Assembly (NCBI GenBank): GCA_964347765.1
Contig: CAYGAG010000005.1
Span: 1 to 64,000 of the forward strand
Length of the DNA: 64,000 bases
DNA from: CAYGAG01 sp964347765
GTDB taxonomy: Archaea; Thermoproteota; Bathyarchaeia; Bathyarchaeales; Bathycorpusculaceae
Reading direction: 5' to 3'
Part shown: piece by piece, positions 1 to 8,284 of the stretch
Numbering within the stretch: position 1 is the first letter of the stretch
Layout: each line of letters begins with the position of its first letter
Notes under the pieces: model-generated
What the model was told of the DNA's origin: nothing
Database searches by the model: none
The model's input: only the letters and a program-made list of their open reading frames with translations
Position numbers and translations under genes: made by a program

Positions 1-55
1 CCGGGGTCTAGAGAGCCCAAGTCTCCAAGCCTAGACCAAGCTAGCCGACAGCCCC
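1..55 (-). tRNA. tRNA-Pro(TGG), 3' part cut off by the window edge
   Basis: Read on the minus strand, the sequence starts with acceptor strand GGGGCTG. A D-arm follows with stem GGCT/GGCT (two G-T pairs) and the conserved A14 and A21. The anticodon stem is GGAGA/TCTCT around the 7-base loop CTTGGGC, which gives anticodon TGG. The variable loop (AGACC) and the start of the T-stem are present; the T-loop and 3' acceptor lie outside the window. No intron is seen in the anticodon loop. Confidence 0.85.
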
Positions 56-78
56 ATGAGTCTTATCTTCTTTTTCAG

Positions 79-2364
79 ATGCTGGAAATAAAGGTATTCC
101 CTAACTTTTTAAACTGTCACTGCACTACTTCCACTCTAGACGTGTGGAAGTTGTCTCCGTCCAAGCGATCTCGTGGAGTAAGGATATTAAAGGCTGTTTC
201 ATCCTCCGTAAGGTTGAAGATTCTAGACCTGCTTTTCAAAGGTCCGTTTTCCTATACAGAGTTGATGACTGCTCTGAAGATGAATCCGAGCAGGGATGCT
301 GGAAGATTTGCATATCACTTGAAGTTTCTGCTCAAGGAGGATTTGATTGAAGCGGATGTTGACACGAAGAAATATCAACTAACAGAATTAGGCAAGATGG
401 TAGTTAACGTTTCCGACGAGATCGAGCGGAAGGCTGCCAAACGCAAAAGGATTTTGGTACGCACCTCACGTTTCACTCTCGAAGATTTTGATCCTAACAA
501 GATTGTAGATTCCCTTATGCATGAGGCAGGTATGCCGGCAGATCAAGCGCAAAGAGTGGCCAAAGAGACTGAGAAACGACTGATGAAATCCAAAACGAAA
601 TATTTGACCGCACCGCTAATAAGGGAAGTTGTAAACGCAATTCTGATCGAGAAAGGATTGGAGATCTACCGCCACAAGCTGACACGTTTAGGCCTCCCAG
701 TCCACGACGTCGTATCCCTCATACAATCAAGAAGAAGAAACCCGAAAAGCTCAGCCTTTATAGATCAAAGAGTTGCAGAAATCGTTCTAGAGGAATATGT
801 ACTTCTAGACACGTTTCCAAGAGACATTGCAGACGCTCATCTCTCAGGAGAGTTGCACATTGACTGCTTGAGCGACTGGGTCTTAAGGCCAAACACAGTG
901 GTGCACGACCTAAGATTTTTCCTGCAAAACGGATTAGATCTTGAGAGATTCAATATTCTTCAACCCTCCTGTCCCTCACCAATAGACTTTGAATCTGCAT
1001 TGTACACAATCCTTAACGTCCTGTTGCACTTCCAGAAGGAGATCAGCCGGACACAGACTCTTGAATACTTCAACGTTCTCCTTGCCCCATTCGCCAAAGG
1101 AAGAACAACGGCCGAACTTGAAGAAGCCCTAGCTCTTCTAATTTCCCAAATAAGCCAACATGTTAAGACAACTCTTGGCCTCGAACTTTCAATCCCAGAC
1201 TTTCTAGCCGAAGAAGAAGCCACAGGACCCGGCGGAAAACCTGTTGGAACATACGGAGACTTCAAGGAAGAAAGCAAACTAATAGCTTCACTTGTCCTAA
1301 AAACAATCGCAGACAAGAGTTCACAAAAACCATTGTTCAACCCAAAAATGATAGTGAAAATCCGTCCAGACGCGTTTGCTAATAAAGAAACTGTGGACAT
1401 CCTTCTGGAAACGCACAAATTAGCATCAGAAAAGGGCATCCCACACTTCGCAAATCTATTGGACAAAACAGAAAAATTCAACGCGTTTTCCGCATCAGGC
1501 TTCAAACTCATGTCGGACTCAAAGAAGAATTGGCCGATTGACACTCTACGCACAGGCAACCTAGGATACGTGACGATCAATCTACCACGAATCGCCCTCG
1601 AGTGCGAAAGCGATGAAACACGATTCTTTGACATTTTGGGAGAGAGACTTGAAATGGCAGCCCGAGCCCTAGAGATCAAGTACAGAGCGCTCAGGAAACG
1701 TGGCGGAAGCCTGCTTCAGCTTATAACACAAAAGAGTGAAGGAGACCCGTATTACAGGCTAGAATTGGCCTCTCGCTTAACAAACTTCGCAGGATTGAGA
1801 GAAGCTTCAGAAGCACTCTGCGGAAAGACGCTTTCAGAAGACACAGAAGTTCTGAAATTTGTTGAAAAGCTCACTCAGTACGTTCTCGACTTCACACGGA
1901 AAGCTGGAAAAAGGCGTAGGAGACGACTTTTACCAGCTATACTGCCCGGTTCCGAGGCCTCTCAAAGACTCGCACGGATAGATGTTGAAAGATACGGTGT
2001 CGCAAAGATCCGATTTTCGGGAACAAGAGAGAGACCCTATTATTCCACAGTCAACAGATTGAACCTTCAAGGCAAGAAGATTGATTTAGAGACTCTAAGG
2101 CTTGAGAAGGGAATACGGAGCATGCAGACCGGCGGAAGTATGACAATAATGCATCTCGGCGAGGATGAATACAGACCAGACGAGCTACTGTCCTTGACAA
2201 AACGGTTTGCCGAAAAATACCGCGTGAAATTCTTCACCTATCATAGGAACCTGATCTATTGCACAAAATGCAAAAAGAGTTGGATTGGACCAGCACGTAG
2301 ATGTCCTTCATGCGGATCCACAACGACGCTCGCAAAATTAAAAGGCGGTAGCGACTTCTCTTGA
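79..2364 (+). CDS. ArsR-type HTH / ATP-cone / NrdD-like fusion protein lacking the glycyl-radical tail
   Basis: The 761-residue protein has three parts. An ArsR-like winged helix lies at about residues 25-120 (SSSVRLKILDLL). An ATP-cone follows at about 145-220 (VRTSRFTLEDFDPNKIVDSL). The rest is a long region resembling anaerobic ribonucleotide reductase NrdD (GNLGYVTINLPRIA, YYSTVNRLN). It ends with a zinc-ribbon (YCTKCKK...RCPSCGS) about 20 residues before the stop. The glycyl-radical motif that normally follows the NrdD zinc site is absent, so catalysis as a class III reductase is unlikely. A dATP/ATP-sensing regulator of nucleotide metabolism is an inference. The start is uncertain: GTG at 142 is an alternative closer to the HTH. 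It is convergent with pyrB. Confidence 0.75.
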   Translation: MLEIKVFPNFLNCHCTTSTLDVWKLSPSKRSRGVRILKAVSSSVRLKILDLLFKGPFSYTELMTALKMNPSRDAGRFAYHLKFLLKEDLIEADVDTKKYQLTELGKMVVNVSDEIERKAAKRKRILVRTSRFTLEDFDPNKIVDSLMHEAGMPADQAQRVAKETEKRLMKSKTKYLTAPLIREVVNAILIEKGLEIYRHKLTRLGLPVHDVVSLIQSRRRNPKSSAFIDQRVAEIVLEEYVLLDTFPRDIADAHLSGELHIDCLSDWVLRPNTVVHDLRFFLQNGLDLERFNILQPSCPSPIDFESALYTILNVLLHFQKEISRTQTLEYFNVLLAPFAKGRTTAELEEALALLISQISQHVKTTLGLELSIPDFLAEEEATGPGGKPVGTYGDFKEESKLIASLVLKTIADKSSQKPLFNPKMIVKIRPDAFANKETVDILLETHKLASEKGIPHFANLLDKTEKFNAFSASGFKLMSDSKKNWPIDTLRTGNLGYVTINLPRIALECESDETRFFDILGERLEMAARALEIKYRALRKRGGSLLQLITQKSEGDPYYRLELASRLTNFAGLREASEALCGKTLSEDTEVLKFVEKLTQYVLDFTRKAGKRRRRRLLPAILPGSEASQRLARIDVERYGVAKIRFSGTRERPYYSTVNRLNLQGKKIDLETLRLEKGIRSMQTGGSMTIMHLGEDEYRPDELLSLTKRFAEKYRVKFFTYHRNLIYCTKCKKSWIGPARRCPSCGSTTTLAKLKGGSDFS

Positions 2365-2380
2365 TTCTTCCATAGACAGA

Positions 2381-3307
2381 CTATTTAATTGCCCCTAAGA
2401 TCAAGGCTAGGAGTGCCATTCTGACTATTATGCCGTTCCAGACTTGTTGAAAGTAACGTGCATGACTAGTCTTGTCCACTTCAGGAGATATCTCATCCAC
2501 TCTAGGCAGAGGATGCAAGATTATGAGATCTTCTTTAGCCTTGCTCAAGGTTTCCAAGTCGATCTTGTAGGAGCCTTTGACTTTTACATATTCGGCAGGA
2601 TCTGGAAAACGTTCCTTCTGTATTCTCGTGACATACAACACATCTACCTGCGAGACTACTTTGTCAAGGCTCGCCGTTGTAACCACCGGAATCCTTTCCT
2701 TTATCGTTTCCAACACTTCCCTTCTCATCTTGAGAGATTGAGGAGAAACCAGATGCAATTTGATATCATACAGAGAAAGAGCGTACGCAAGAGAATGCAC
2801 AGTCCTTCCATACCTAAGGTCGCCTGTGAGGGCGATATTCAACCCGTCGATTCTAGCCTTCTCTTTCATCATAGTATACAGATCTAGAAGAGCTTGGGTA
2901 GGATGTTCTTCTGCACCGCTACCGCCATTAATTATGGGCACACCTGAGAATTCCGCAGCCAGTCTTGCCGCACCTTCAAGGGGATGTCGCAAGGCTATCA
3001 CATCAGAATAGTTCTCTACAACACGAATCGTATCTGCAAGGTTTTCCCCCTTCTTAACAGAAGCAATCTCAGCCTCCGCGAAACCTATCGCAGAACCATT
3101 CAACTTATGCATTGCCGCCTCAAAACTCAAACGGGTACGTGTACTTGCCTCATAAAACAATGTTGCTAGGATCTTTCCTTTCAGCATATCCGAACCCTTC
3201 GGAGCTATGGCTTCCATGGCCTCAGCGATCTTCAGAATGTGATCGATCTCTTTTCGAGAAAAATCTTTGACAGATATGACGTCTCTGCCTTCAAACTTCA
3301 AACTCAT
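2381..3307 (-). CDS. pyrB: Aspartate carbamoyltransferase, catalytic subunit
   Basis: PyrB condenses carbamoyl phosphate and aspartate to carbamoyl-aspartate, the committed step of pyrimidine synthesis. The 308 residues match the usual length. The carbamoyl-phosphate motif (FYEASTRTRLSFE) is near residue 50, HPTQALLDLYTM near 135 and the aspartate-loop motif HPLPRVDEIS near 265. The regulatory partner PyrI is encoded 1.5 kb away on the other strand, with a redox gene pair between them, so the two subunits are not in one operon here. Confidence 0.97.
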   Translation of the reverse strand: MSLKFEGRDVISVKDFSRKEIDHILKIAEAMEAIAPKGSDMLKGKILATLFYEASTRTRLSFEAAMHKLNGSAIGFAEAEIASVKKGENLADTIRVVENYSDVIALRHPLEGAARLAAEFSGVPIINGGSGAEEHPTQALLDLYTMMKEKARIDGLNIALTGDLRYGRTVHSLAYALSLYDIKLHLVSPQSLKMRREVLETIKERIPVVTTASLDKVVSQVDVLYVTRIQKERFPDPAEYVKVKGSYKIDLETLSKAKEDLIILHPLPRVDEISPEVDKTSHARYFQQVWNGIIVRMALLALILGAIK

Positions 3308-3398
3308 ACCCGAAGCAACAACTCCGTCAAAGTGCTAAATAACTCTTTACAGATTGTTTTTACTCTTTACAACAAGTTTTTCTAAGTGTTCTTTCGGG

Positions 3399-3509
3399 CT
3401 ACTTCCTTTTTCTGAACAACATCATCCCATTGTAGGTGCAGACAAACTCAAAGCCTGCCTCTGTGAGCCTACAGGCCTCCTCAACGCGCGCGCCAAGTTT
3501 CTCCGCTGG
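3399..3509 (-). pseudogene. Remnant of a protein C-terminus, possibly a tyrosine integrase
   Basis: One minus-strand frame reads a coherent 36-residue C-terminus (ARVEEACRLTEAG, then FEFVC, ending LFRKRK) directly after an in-frame TAG, with no start codon of its own. Archaeal tyrosine recombinases often end in a similar EAGFEYV...LFRKRK tail, so I read this as the leftover end of an integrase-like gene. The match is from memory and short. The rest of the 3308-3632 intergenic stretch shows no gene. Confidence 0.35.
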
Positions 3510-3632
3510 CTAATAATCCATCTAGTGGACGGTCACCGTATGATTTTAGACCCCATGCGCTTGTTTATACCCCTTATAAGGAAAAGGGCTAACACTTAAT
3601 GTGCGTCCACAGAAAAAAGGAAAAGGAGAAAA

Positions 3633-3917
3633 ATGAGCGCCATAAAGGTTCCAGGCAAATATAACAAACATAGAGTTCTCATGTATGCTATAAGCACCTG
3701 CGCATGGTGTAAGCGAGCGAAGAAATTTCTGACAGATAATAACATCGCATATGAATATGTTGATGTTGACCTATGTAGCAAAGAAGAACGAGAAGAAATA
3801 AGGAATGATATTCTAAGCCGCAGAGGACATCTCAGCTATCCTACAATAATAATAGACAACGAAATCTTGGTCACAGGTTTCCGAGAGGATAAGATAAGGG
3901 AGGTTTTGAAGATTTGA
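3633..3917 (+). CDS. Glutaredoxin-like thiol-disulfide protein (CAWC)
   Basis: The 94-residue protein has a thioredoxin/glutaredoxin fold. The active site CAWC follows the first strand (residues 22-25), and the cis-proline segment YPTIII is near residue 68. The stop codon overlaps the TTG start of the next gene (ferredoxin-thioredoxin-reductase-like), so the two are translationally coupled. This suggests it is the redox partner of that enzyme. A purine-rich ribosome-binding stretch (aaaaggaaaaggag) precedes the ATG. Confidence 0.88.
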   Translation: MSAIKVPGKYNKHRVLMYAISTCAWCKRAKKFLTDNNIAYEYVDVDLCSKEEREEIRNDILSRRGHLSYPTIIIDNEILVTGFREDKIREVLKI

Positions 3918-4462
3918 TAACTTTAGAAAGTGTGAGGCAAAGGGCAGAAAGCGATGCAAGAAGCCATGGCTACCACTTGAACCCTGACTCCGAGTTTCTC
4001 AAAGATCTTCTTGAAGGGCTCAGGCAAAATGAAGAGCGATATGACTACCCCTCATGTCCATGTAGACTTTCCTCTGGAAAGTTTGAGTTTGATAGGGACA
4101 TAATATGTCCATGCGACTACCGAGACCCAGATGTGGAGGAATTCGGACATTGCTACTGTGCGCTCTATGTCAGAAAAGACATGTTCGAAGGAAAAACTCC
4201 AATGCAGCCAATTCCAGAACGTAGACCCCCAGAAAAGCAAGCCAGAGCTCACGCAGTTTCTACGGAGACTCTTGCCGAAAAACCATCCGAAAGAACCAAC
4301 ATTTTTGTCGAAAAACCTTCTGGATCTAAAATTAAGCTGTGGTATTGCAGACAGTGTGGCTACGTATGCTTCCGTGAAGAGCCTCCCTATATGTGCCCCA
4401 TATGCAAAGCAAGAAGAGAGATGTTTGCCGAGATAACGATACGCACAGATCTTCGCGGATAG
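3914..4462 (+). CDS. Ferredoxin-thioredoxin reductase catalytic subunit-like protein with C-terminal rubredoxin domain
   Basis: The N-terminal domain has the cysteine pattern of FTR catalytic subunits: CPC at about 48-50, a second CPC 14 residues later, then CYC. These cysteines ligate a 4Fe-4S cluster next to a redox-active disulfide. A linker of about 50 residues leads to a rubredoxin-like domain (WYCRQCGYVC...YMCPICKA). The family passes electrons from ferredoxin to thioredoxin-like proteins; the fused rubredoxin could feed electrons in. The start is TTG at 3914, overlapping the glutaredoxin stop. The glutaredoxin is the likely substrate (inference). Confidence 0.85.
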   Translation: MITLESVRQRAESDARSHGYHLNPDSEFLKDLLEGLRQNEERYDYPSCPCRLSSGKFEFDRDIICPCDYRDPDVEEFGHCYCALYVRKDMFEGKTPMQPIPERRPPEKQARAHAVSTETLAEKPSERTNIFVEKPSGSKIKLWYCRQCGYVCFREEPPYMCPICKARREMFAEITIRTDLRG

Positions 4463-4762
4463 AAATTTCTGTCACTTGATTTCGGCAAGTTTATAGACAT
4501 ATATCATCTGATCTTCCAACAAATTCAACCTACCCAGAATTGGGTTAAGAGCGCGCGCTGAAGCATATTAGATTACTGGAAGTAGTCTGGACAAGTTTTA
4601 GAAGAAGCAGTCGACGTTAACTTTCAACAAATCTGTGACTAAACCACGTATATCCAGAAATGCCCCAGTCGCACCAGAGGAATACGCAAGGGAGCGCCGG
4701 ACTGTAAAGATTAAACTCTTTTATCCATGTTTAGCCACTAATTACGGTTTTGAGGAGATCAG
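4463..4762. other. Intergenic region upstream of pyrI, no gene seen
   Basis: About 300 bases without a supported ORF or RNA fold. An AT-rich TATA-like stretch (actcttttatcc, around 4713-4724) lies about 45 bases before the pyrI start and may be its promoter. A GAGGAG ribosome-binding site at 4752-4757 sits 5 bases before the TTG start. Confidence 0.5.
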
Positions 4763-5227
4763 TTGAGCGAAGAGATGCTGCATGTCTCCAAGATCAGAGA
4801 TGGAACGGTTATCGATCATATCACTGGCGGACATGCATTGGATGTTGTGAGGATCTTGGGAATAACCGGGAAGGAGCAGAAGGTCATCACTATCGCGATG
4901 AACGTCCCCAGTAAGCGTTTCAAAAGAAAAGATATCGTGAAGATCGATGGGAGGGAATTAAACCCACAAGAAGTACACAAGATTGCTTTACTGGCTCCCC
5001 ACGCTACAATAAACATCATCCGCAACTACAAAGTTGTTGAGAAGCAGAGAGTAAAGCTGCCCGGCCATATTGAAAACATTATCAGATGTGCAAACCCAGC
5101 CTGTATAAGCAACAGCAACGAGCCCGTTGAAGCAAAATTCTACGTAAGAAGCGAAGACCCCCTCGTGCTCAAATGCCACTATTGCGGCTATATCATCGAA
5201 AAGAAGGACGTTCTGCAACAATTTTAG
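4763..5227 (+). CDS. pyrI: Aspartate carbamoyltransferase, regulatory subunit
   Basis: PyrI binds the nucleotide effectors (CTP, ATP) of aspartate carbamoyltransferase and assembles with PyrB. The 154 residues contain the N-terminal allosteric domain (GTVIDHITGGHALDVVRILG) and the C-terminal zinc domain with CANPAC and CHYC supplying four cysteine ligands. The TTG start is chosen because GAGGAG lies 5 bases upstream; an ATG four codons inside is the alternative. It ends 25 bases before the convergent purA stop. Confidence 0.96.
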   Translation: MSEEMLHVSKIRDGTVIDHITGGHALDVVRILGITGKEQKVITIAMNVPSKRFKRKDIVKIDGRELNPQEVHKIALLAPHATINIIRNYKVVEKQRVKLPGHIENIIRCANPACISNSNEPVEAKFYVRSEDPLVLKCHYCGYIIEKKDVLQQF

Positions 5228-5252
5228 AGACTGAACTCAAACCTGGCCCGCG

Positions 5253-6251
5253 CTACCTTCTCCGGTCAACCACATCAAGAACTTCTGGTCCAGTGCCGAT
5301 TAACACGACAGCGACACCTGTCATTTCTTCAATCTTGGCAACAAATCTCTTAGCATCTTCTTGAAGTCTGTCATAGTCTCTTGCGCCTCTGCACTGAGGA
5401 AAGAGAATATCGAGTTTTGTAAGGGCTGCTTGAGTTGCCCCATTGATCATCACAGCCTTCTTGGCCAGTTCAAAGTTGAAAGGGGCTGACCTTCGTTCGC
5501 GGCCTGTTCCTGCTGCTGTTTCAAAGCATCGTCTCTTCTTCGCCTCTTCCATTGTAAGCTCTCCAGGGAGCGGGCCAGTTCCGACACGCGTAATGAACGA
5601 TTTGAAAACCAAGAGCACATCATCAATCTTTGTAGGACCAACTCCAACTTCTGAGCATACTGCAGACGCGCTTGTGTCTCTTCCAGTGACATATGGGTAG
5701 CTTCCATGAAAAAGCGAAAGCAACAAGCCCTGTGTACCTTCTAACAGAACATTCTTATCCTTATCTATCGCATCGTTGACTTCTCTAGACACATCAACCA
5801 AGTAAGGTTGCAGTTCAGCAACGTCCCTAACAATCTTTGCTGTTCTGGCCACACGCTCTTCTATAGCTGGACCTACCCCCCAACCAGTCGTGCCTAACCC
5901 TTTCAGATGCGCCTTGGTCTTGTCTTGAATCGAATGTTTCTCCTCGATTATCGAGGCTTGGGGATCCACTCCTATTCTATCCCTGACGTTTGTCTCTTCA
6001 ACTTCCTTCATGAACTGTGAGAGCTGGATGTTTGCCCCTGCCCCTACAAGCAACCGACATTTCTCATGCACGAATGCGGCTGGAACCATATGCAAAGCGT
6101 AACGCCTGCCTTTGAGCCATACAGTGTGCGCAGCATTAACCGAGCCGGTCCTAACACAAACGTCGAGCCGATCATGTTTAGCCAAGTAGGACACTATTTT
6201 GCCCTTGCCCTCATCTCCCCAAAAGGCACCTACGATAACCATACAGGGCAT
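5253..6251 (-). CDS. purA: Adenylosuccinate synthetase (short archaeal form)
   Basis: PurA makes adenylosuccinate from IMP, aspartate and GTP in AMP synthesis. The phosphate-binding motif is GAFWGDEGKGK near the N-terminus. Later motifs include GTTGWGVGPAIEERVAR and AAGTGRERR. At 332 residues it is about 100 shorter than bacterial PurA, as usual for many archaea. ATG at 6251 gives MPCMVIVG; the second Met three codons later is an equally good start. Confidence 0.95.
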   Translation of the reverse strand: MPCMVIVGAFWGDEGKGKIVSYLAKHDRLDVCVRTGSVNAAHTVWLKGRRYALHMVPAAFVHEKCRLLVGAGANIQLSQFMKEVEETNVRDRIGVDPQASIIEEKHSIQDKTKAHLKGLGTTGWGVGPAIEERVARTAKIVRDVAELQPYLVDVSREVNDAIDKDKNVLLEGTQGLLLSLFHGSYPYVTGRDTSASAVCSEVGVGPTKIDDVLLVFKSFITRVGTGPLPGELTMEEAKKRRCFETAAGTGRERRSAPFNFELAKKAVMINGATQAALTKLDILFPQCRGARDYDRLQEDAKRFVAKIEEMTGVAVVLIGTGPEVLDVVDRRR

Positions 6252-6383
6252 TTCATCACCGTCACCAGAGTCCAGCCAGAGTTATTTAAGATTGTTCGTC
6301 AACTTTATGTTGAAGCCGACTCCAAAGTGGGATCTGTCTAAGAAGGCAGAATAAGTTGAGGGTCTCCCTGTCCAGAGAATTCA

Positions 6384-6638
6384 TCAGGCTTTTTCAATGG
6401 TAGTGTCCGTAAAGATCAAGTTCAGGTTCAGCGTCTCTGCCCAAGCTATTCTTCTTAACGGCACTCTCAAGGCCTCTCTTCTCCCATATGGTATACATTT
6501 CACAGCAGTTTTTCTTCTGAACTCATCCTTCTGAATCCCAGCTATGAGCACATTTACTATCACCGAGCCATCCGTCAGGTGGAGATTCACGTTTCTTCCT
6601 ACCAAGGATCTTGCCGTATTCATACCGAATCCTTCCAT
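6384..6638 (-). CDS. Small Sm-like beta protein, function unknown
   Basis: The 84-residue protein is rich in beta-strand pattern (RNVNLHLTDGSVIVNVLIAGIQ) and recalls Sm/LSm folds, in which a short strand with DG begins a beta-barrel. The match is weak and not diagnostic. It starts three bases after the stop of the small zinc protein upstream, whose end carries the GGAG ribosome-binding site, so the two genes form a coupled pair. An RNA- or nucleic-acid-related role is an inference from fold resemblance only. Confidence 0.6.
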   Translation of the reverse strand: MEGFGMNTARSLVGRNVNLHLTDGSVIVNVLIAGIQKDEFRRKTAVKCIPYGRREALRVPLRRIAWAETLNLNLIFTDTTIEKA

Positions 6639-6641
6639 GTT

Positions 6642-6788
6642 CTACCACTCCAAATCTTCTCGGGCTATCTTGCTCCAGCAACGTCTGCAGATAGGACGCC
6701 TATTCTCATCATACAATATGTAAACCTCAATATTCGTGTTCATGCAGTTTCTATTCCATGGATTTCTGCAACGCTCCATCAGGCTCAT
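6642..6788 (-). CDS. 48-residue zinc-binding protein (two Cys pairs)
   Basis: The minus-strand ORF runs from ATG at 6788 to TAG at 6642 and encodes 48 residues. It carries CRNPWNRNC near the N-terminus and ICRRCWSK near the C-terminus: four cysteines in two pairs that suit one zinc site. GGAG sits directly before the ATG. Five bases separate its stop from the next start and it is co-directional with the Sm-like gene. Its function is unknown; the Cys spacing and the tight gene pairing argue that it is real. Confidence 0.65.
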   Translation of the reverse strand: MSLMERCRNPWNRNCMNTNIEVYILYDENRRPICRRCWSKIAREDLEW

Positions 6789-6930
6789 CTCCAACAACTG
6801 TCTGTCGAAAGGTCTTCAACGTGTCTGCTTTTAAGCCCCTCCATAGAACTACGCTTTCACTCTGCAGAGAGAGATAAGTAAAAATGAAAACCTGACCACA
6901 CGCTTGAATCCAAGAATTGTCGGAAGACCA

Positions 6931-7512
6931 TCAAATCTGTATTATTTTGGGCATAACTCCATCAGCTGTAATCTTCAGGAGAGCCACCGATGGTCTAGTT
7001 ATAAATGGGGGCAACGGATTTGTCGGACTCCCAGGATTTATGAACAGGGTGTCTCTCTCCCATCTTATACTAGGACTATGCGTATGCCCATAAACAAGTA
7101 CATTGAAGTCGTTCACTTCGGCTATTTTAAGCATCTTCTTTCGTCCAAATAGTGCACCGGGATTGTGCATGACTCCGATTCTCCGGTCTAAAATGTTTGC
7201 CGAATTTTGTTTTGGCAGCCTGCTGCGGATCTTAGGTCCATCCATGTTTCCATACACCGCCAAGACAGGCGCAAGCTGCTCCAATTCATCAATAACAGAC
7301 ATTTCAACCAAGTCGCCAGCATGAACGATGAAGTCTACTTCTTCAAAAGCTTTAAAGACTCCATGGGGGATTCTTCTAGCCCTGACAGGTATGTGCGTAT
7401 CTGATATCAGACCCACTGTCTTAACTACTACTTCAGATTCTCGAGGTCGAATAGCGATTTGCGCACCTTCAGTGGCCATTTGAACGGCCTTCTTTGAAGC
7501 TCCTAATGACAA
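6931..7512 (-). CDS. Metallophosphoesterase, YfcE/MJ0936-type phosphodiesterase
   Basis: A calcineurin-like phosphoesterase of the small archaeal/bacterial YfcE family. Metal-binding motifs occur in order: GLISDTH, FIVHAGDL, VYGNMDG, VMHNPG, VYGHTHSP. The last part, INPGSPTNPLPPF, is typical of the family. The family hydrolyses phosphodiesters (often assayed with artificial substrates); the physiological substrate is unknown. The first 30 residues before VGLISDTH have no counterpart in the family as I know it, so the true start may be internal. Confidence 0.9.
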   Translation of the reverse strand: MSLGASKKAVQMATEGAQIAIRPRESEVVVKTVGLISDTHIPVRARRIPHGVFKAFEEVDFIVHAGDLVEMSVIDELEQLAPVLAVYGNMDGPKIRSRLPKQNSANILDRRIGVMHNPGALFGRKKMLKIAEVNDFNVLVYGHTHSPSIRWERDTLFINPGSPTNPLPPFITRPSVALLKITADGVMPKIIQI

Positions 7513-7593
7513 GCCTGCTCGTAATATTTCGTCGTAATCAAAATAAGATTTTGGATCAGATCCTGAGTGAAAGGCATAGTGAGGCTTTCTCTC

Positions 7594-8181
7594 TCAGCTT
7601 CTGGAAAGAAATCCGTTTCCTTTTATGAAGAACCTAAGTGGCTGAGGAAGGTCTGCTTTCACTCCTATCCTGTGGGAGGAGCAGATCTCAGAAATCTCTT
7701 CTTTTTCACCTTTTATCACTAGTAAGTGACCGTTCCTTCTAGTTACGTCGATTCCCTTCAATTCTTTCGTTATGGCCAAGGCCTCCGTCAGCTTTCCCGG
7801 TCCGTTAGTCAAGTCCCGCAGTCTCCCAACATTCCTGTTCCTTCGCATGATTTCGATTCCCTTGACAGGTTCTACAGCTCTTATAAGAACAGCCCCGACG
7901 CCATCTTTCGGGTGAGCAACTATGTTTAGAAGCCAATTACCATGAACCATGTAGATGAAAATTCTACCTACATCCATGAACATCAGCCGGTTGTAATTCT
8001 TGATCCCTTTATACGCCCTGGAGGCCGGGTCTTCACTTCCATAGTAAGCCTCGGCTTCAACAATCTTCCCAGACAGCACCTTCAAGCCTAGCTTCCTTAT
8101 CAAGATTTTTCCCAGCAAATCTTTGGCCACCAAAGCCGGGTCTCTTTCATAGAAGAGTGATTGCAGAATGTGCACCTTCAA
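7594..8181 (-). CDS. 3-methyladenine DNA glycosylase (AAG/MPG family)
   Basis: Base-excision repair enzyme that removes alkylated purines. Family motifs are VAKDLLGKIL, the catalytic stretch IVEAEAYYGSEDPASRAYKG with the active-site Glu, MFMDVGRIFIYMVHG, and LTNGPGKLTEALAI. Its 195 residues match the compact MPG domain. It is a stand-alone gene with about 80 bases to the downstream phosphodiesterase gene. Confidence 0.94.
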   Translation of the reverse strand: MKVHILQSLFYERDPALVAKDLLGKILIRKLGLKVLSGKIVEAEAYYGSEDPASRAYKGIKNYNRLMFMDVGRIFIYMVHGNWLLNIVAHPKDGVGAVLIRAVEPVKGIEIMRRNRNVGRLRDLTNGPGKLTEALAITKELKGIDVTRRNGHLLVIKGEKEEISEICSSHRIGVKADLPQPLRFFIKGNGFLSRS

Positions 8182-8284
8182 ATCGCTCCAAGAACAAGTT
8201 TATGTCAACGACACGTAAAAACTTAGACTTCAGGACTACTTTAAATCTTCAAACGACACACAAAATGGTGAGGGATATCACGTT

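Noticed and set aside
960..1679. 239-residue minus-strand ORF inside the NrdD-like gene
   Set aside because: Ser/Arg-rich antisense shadow without recognisable domains.
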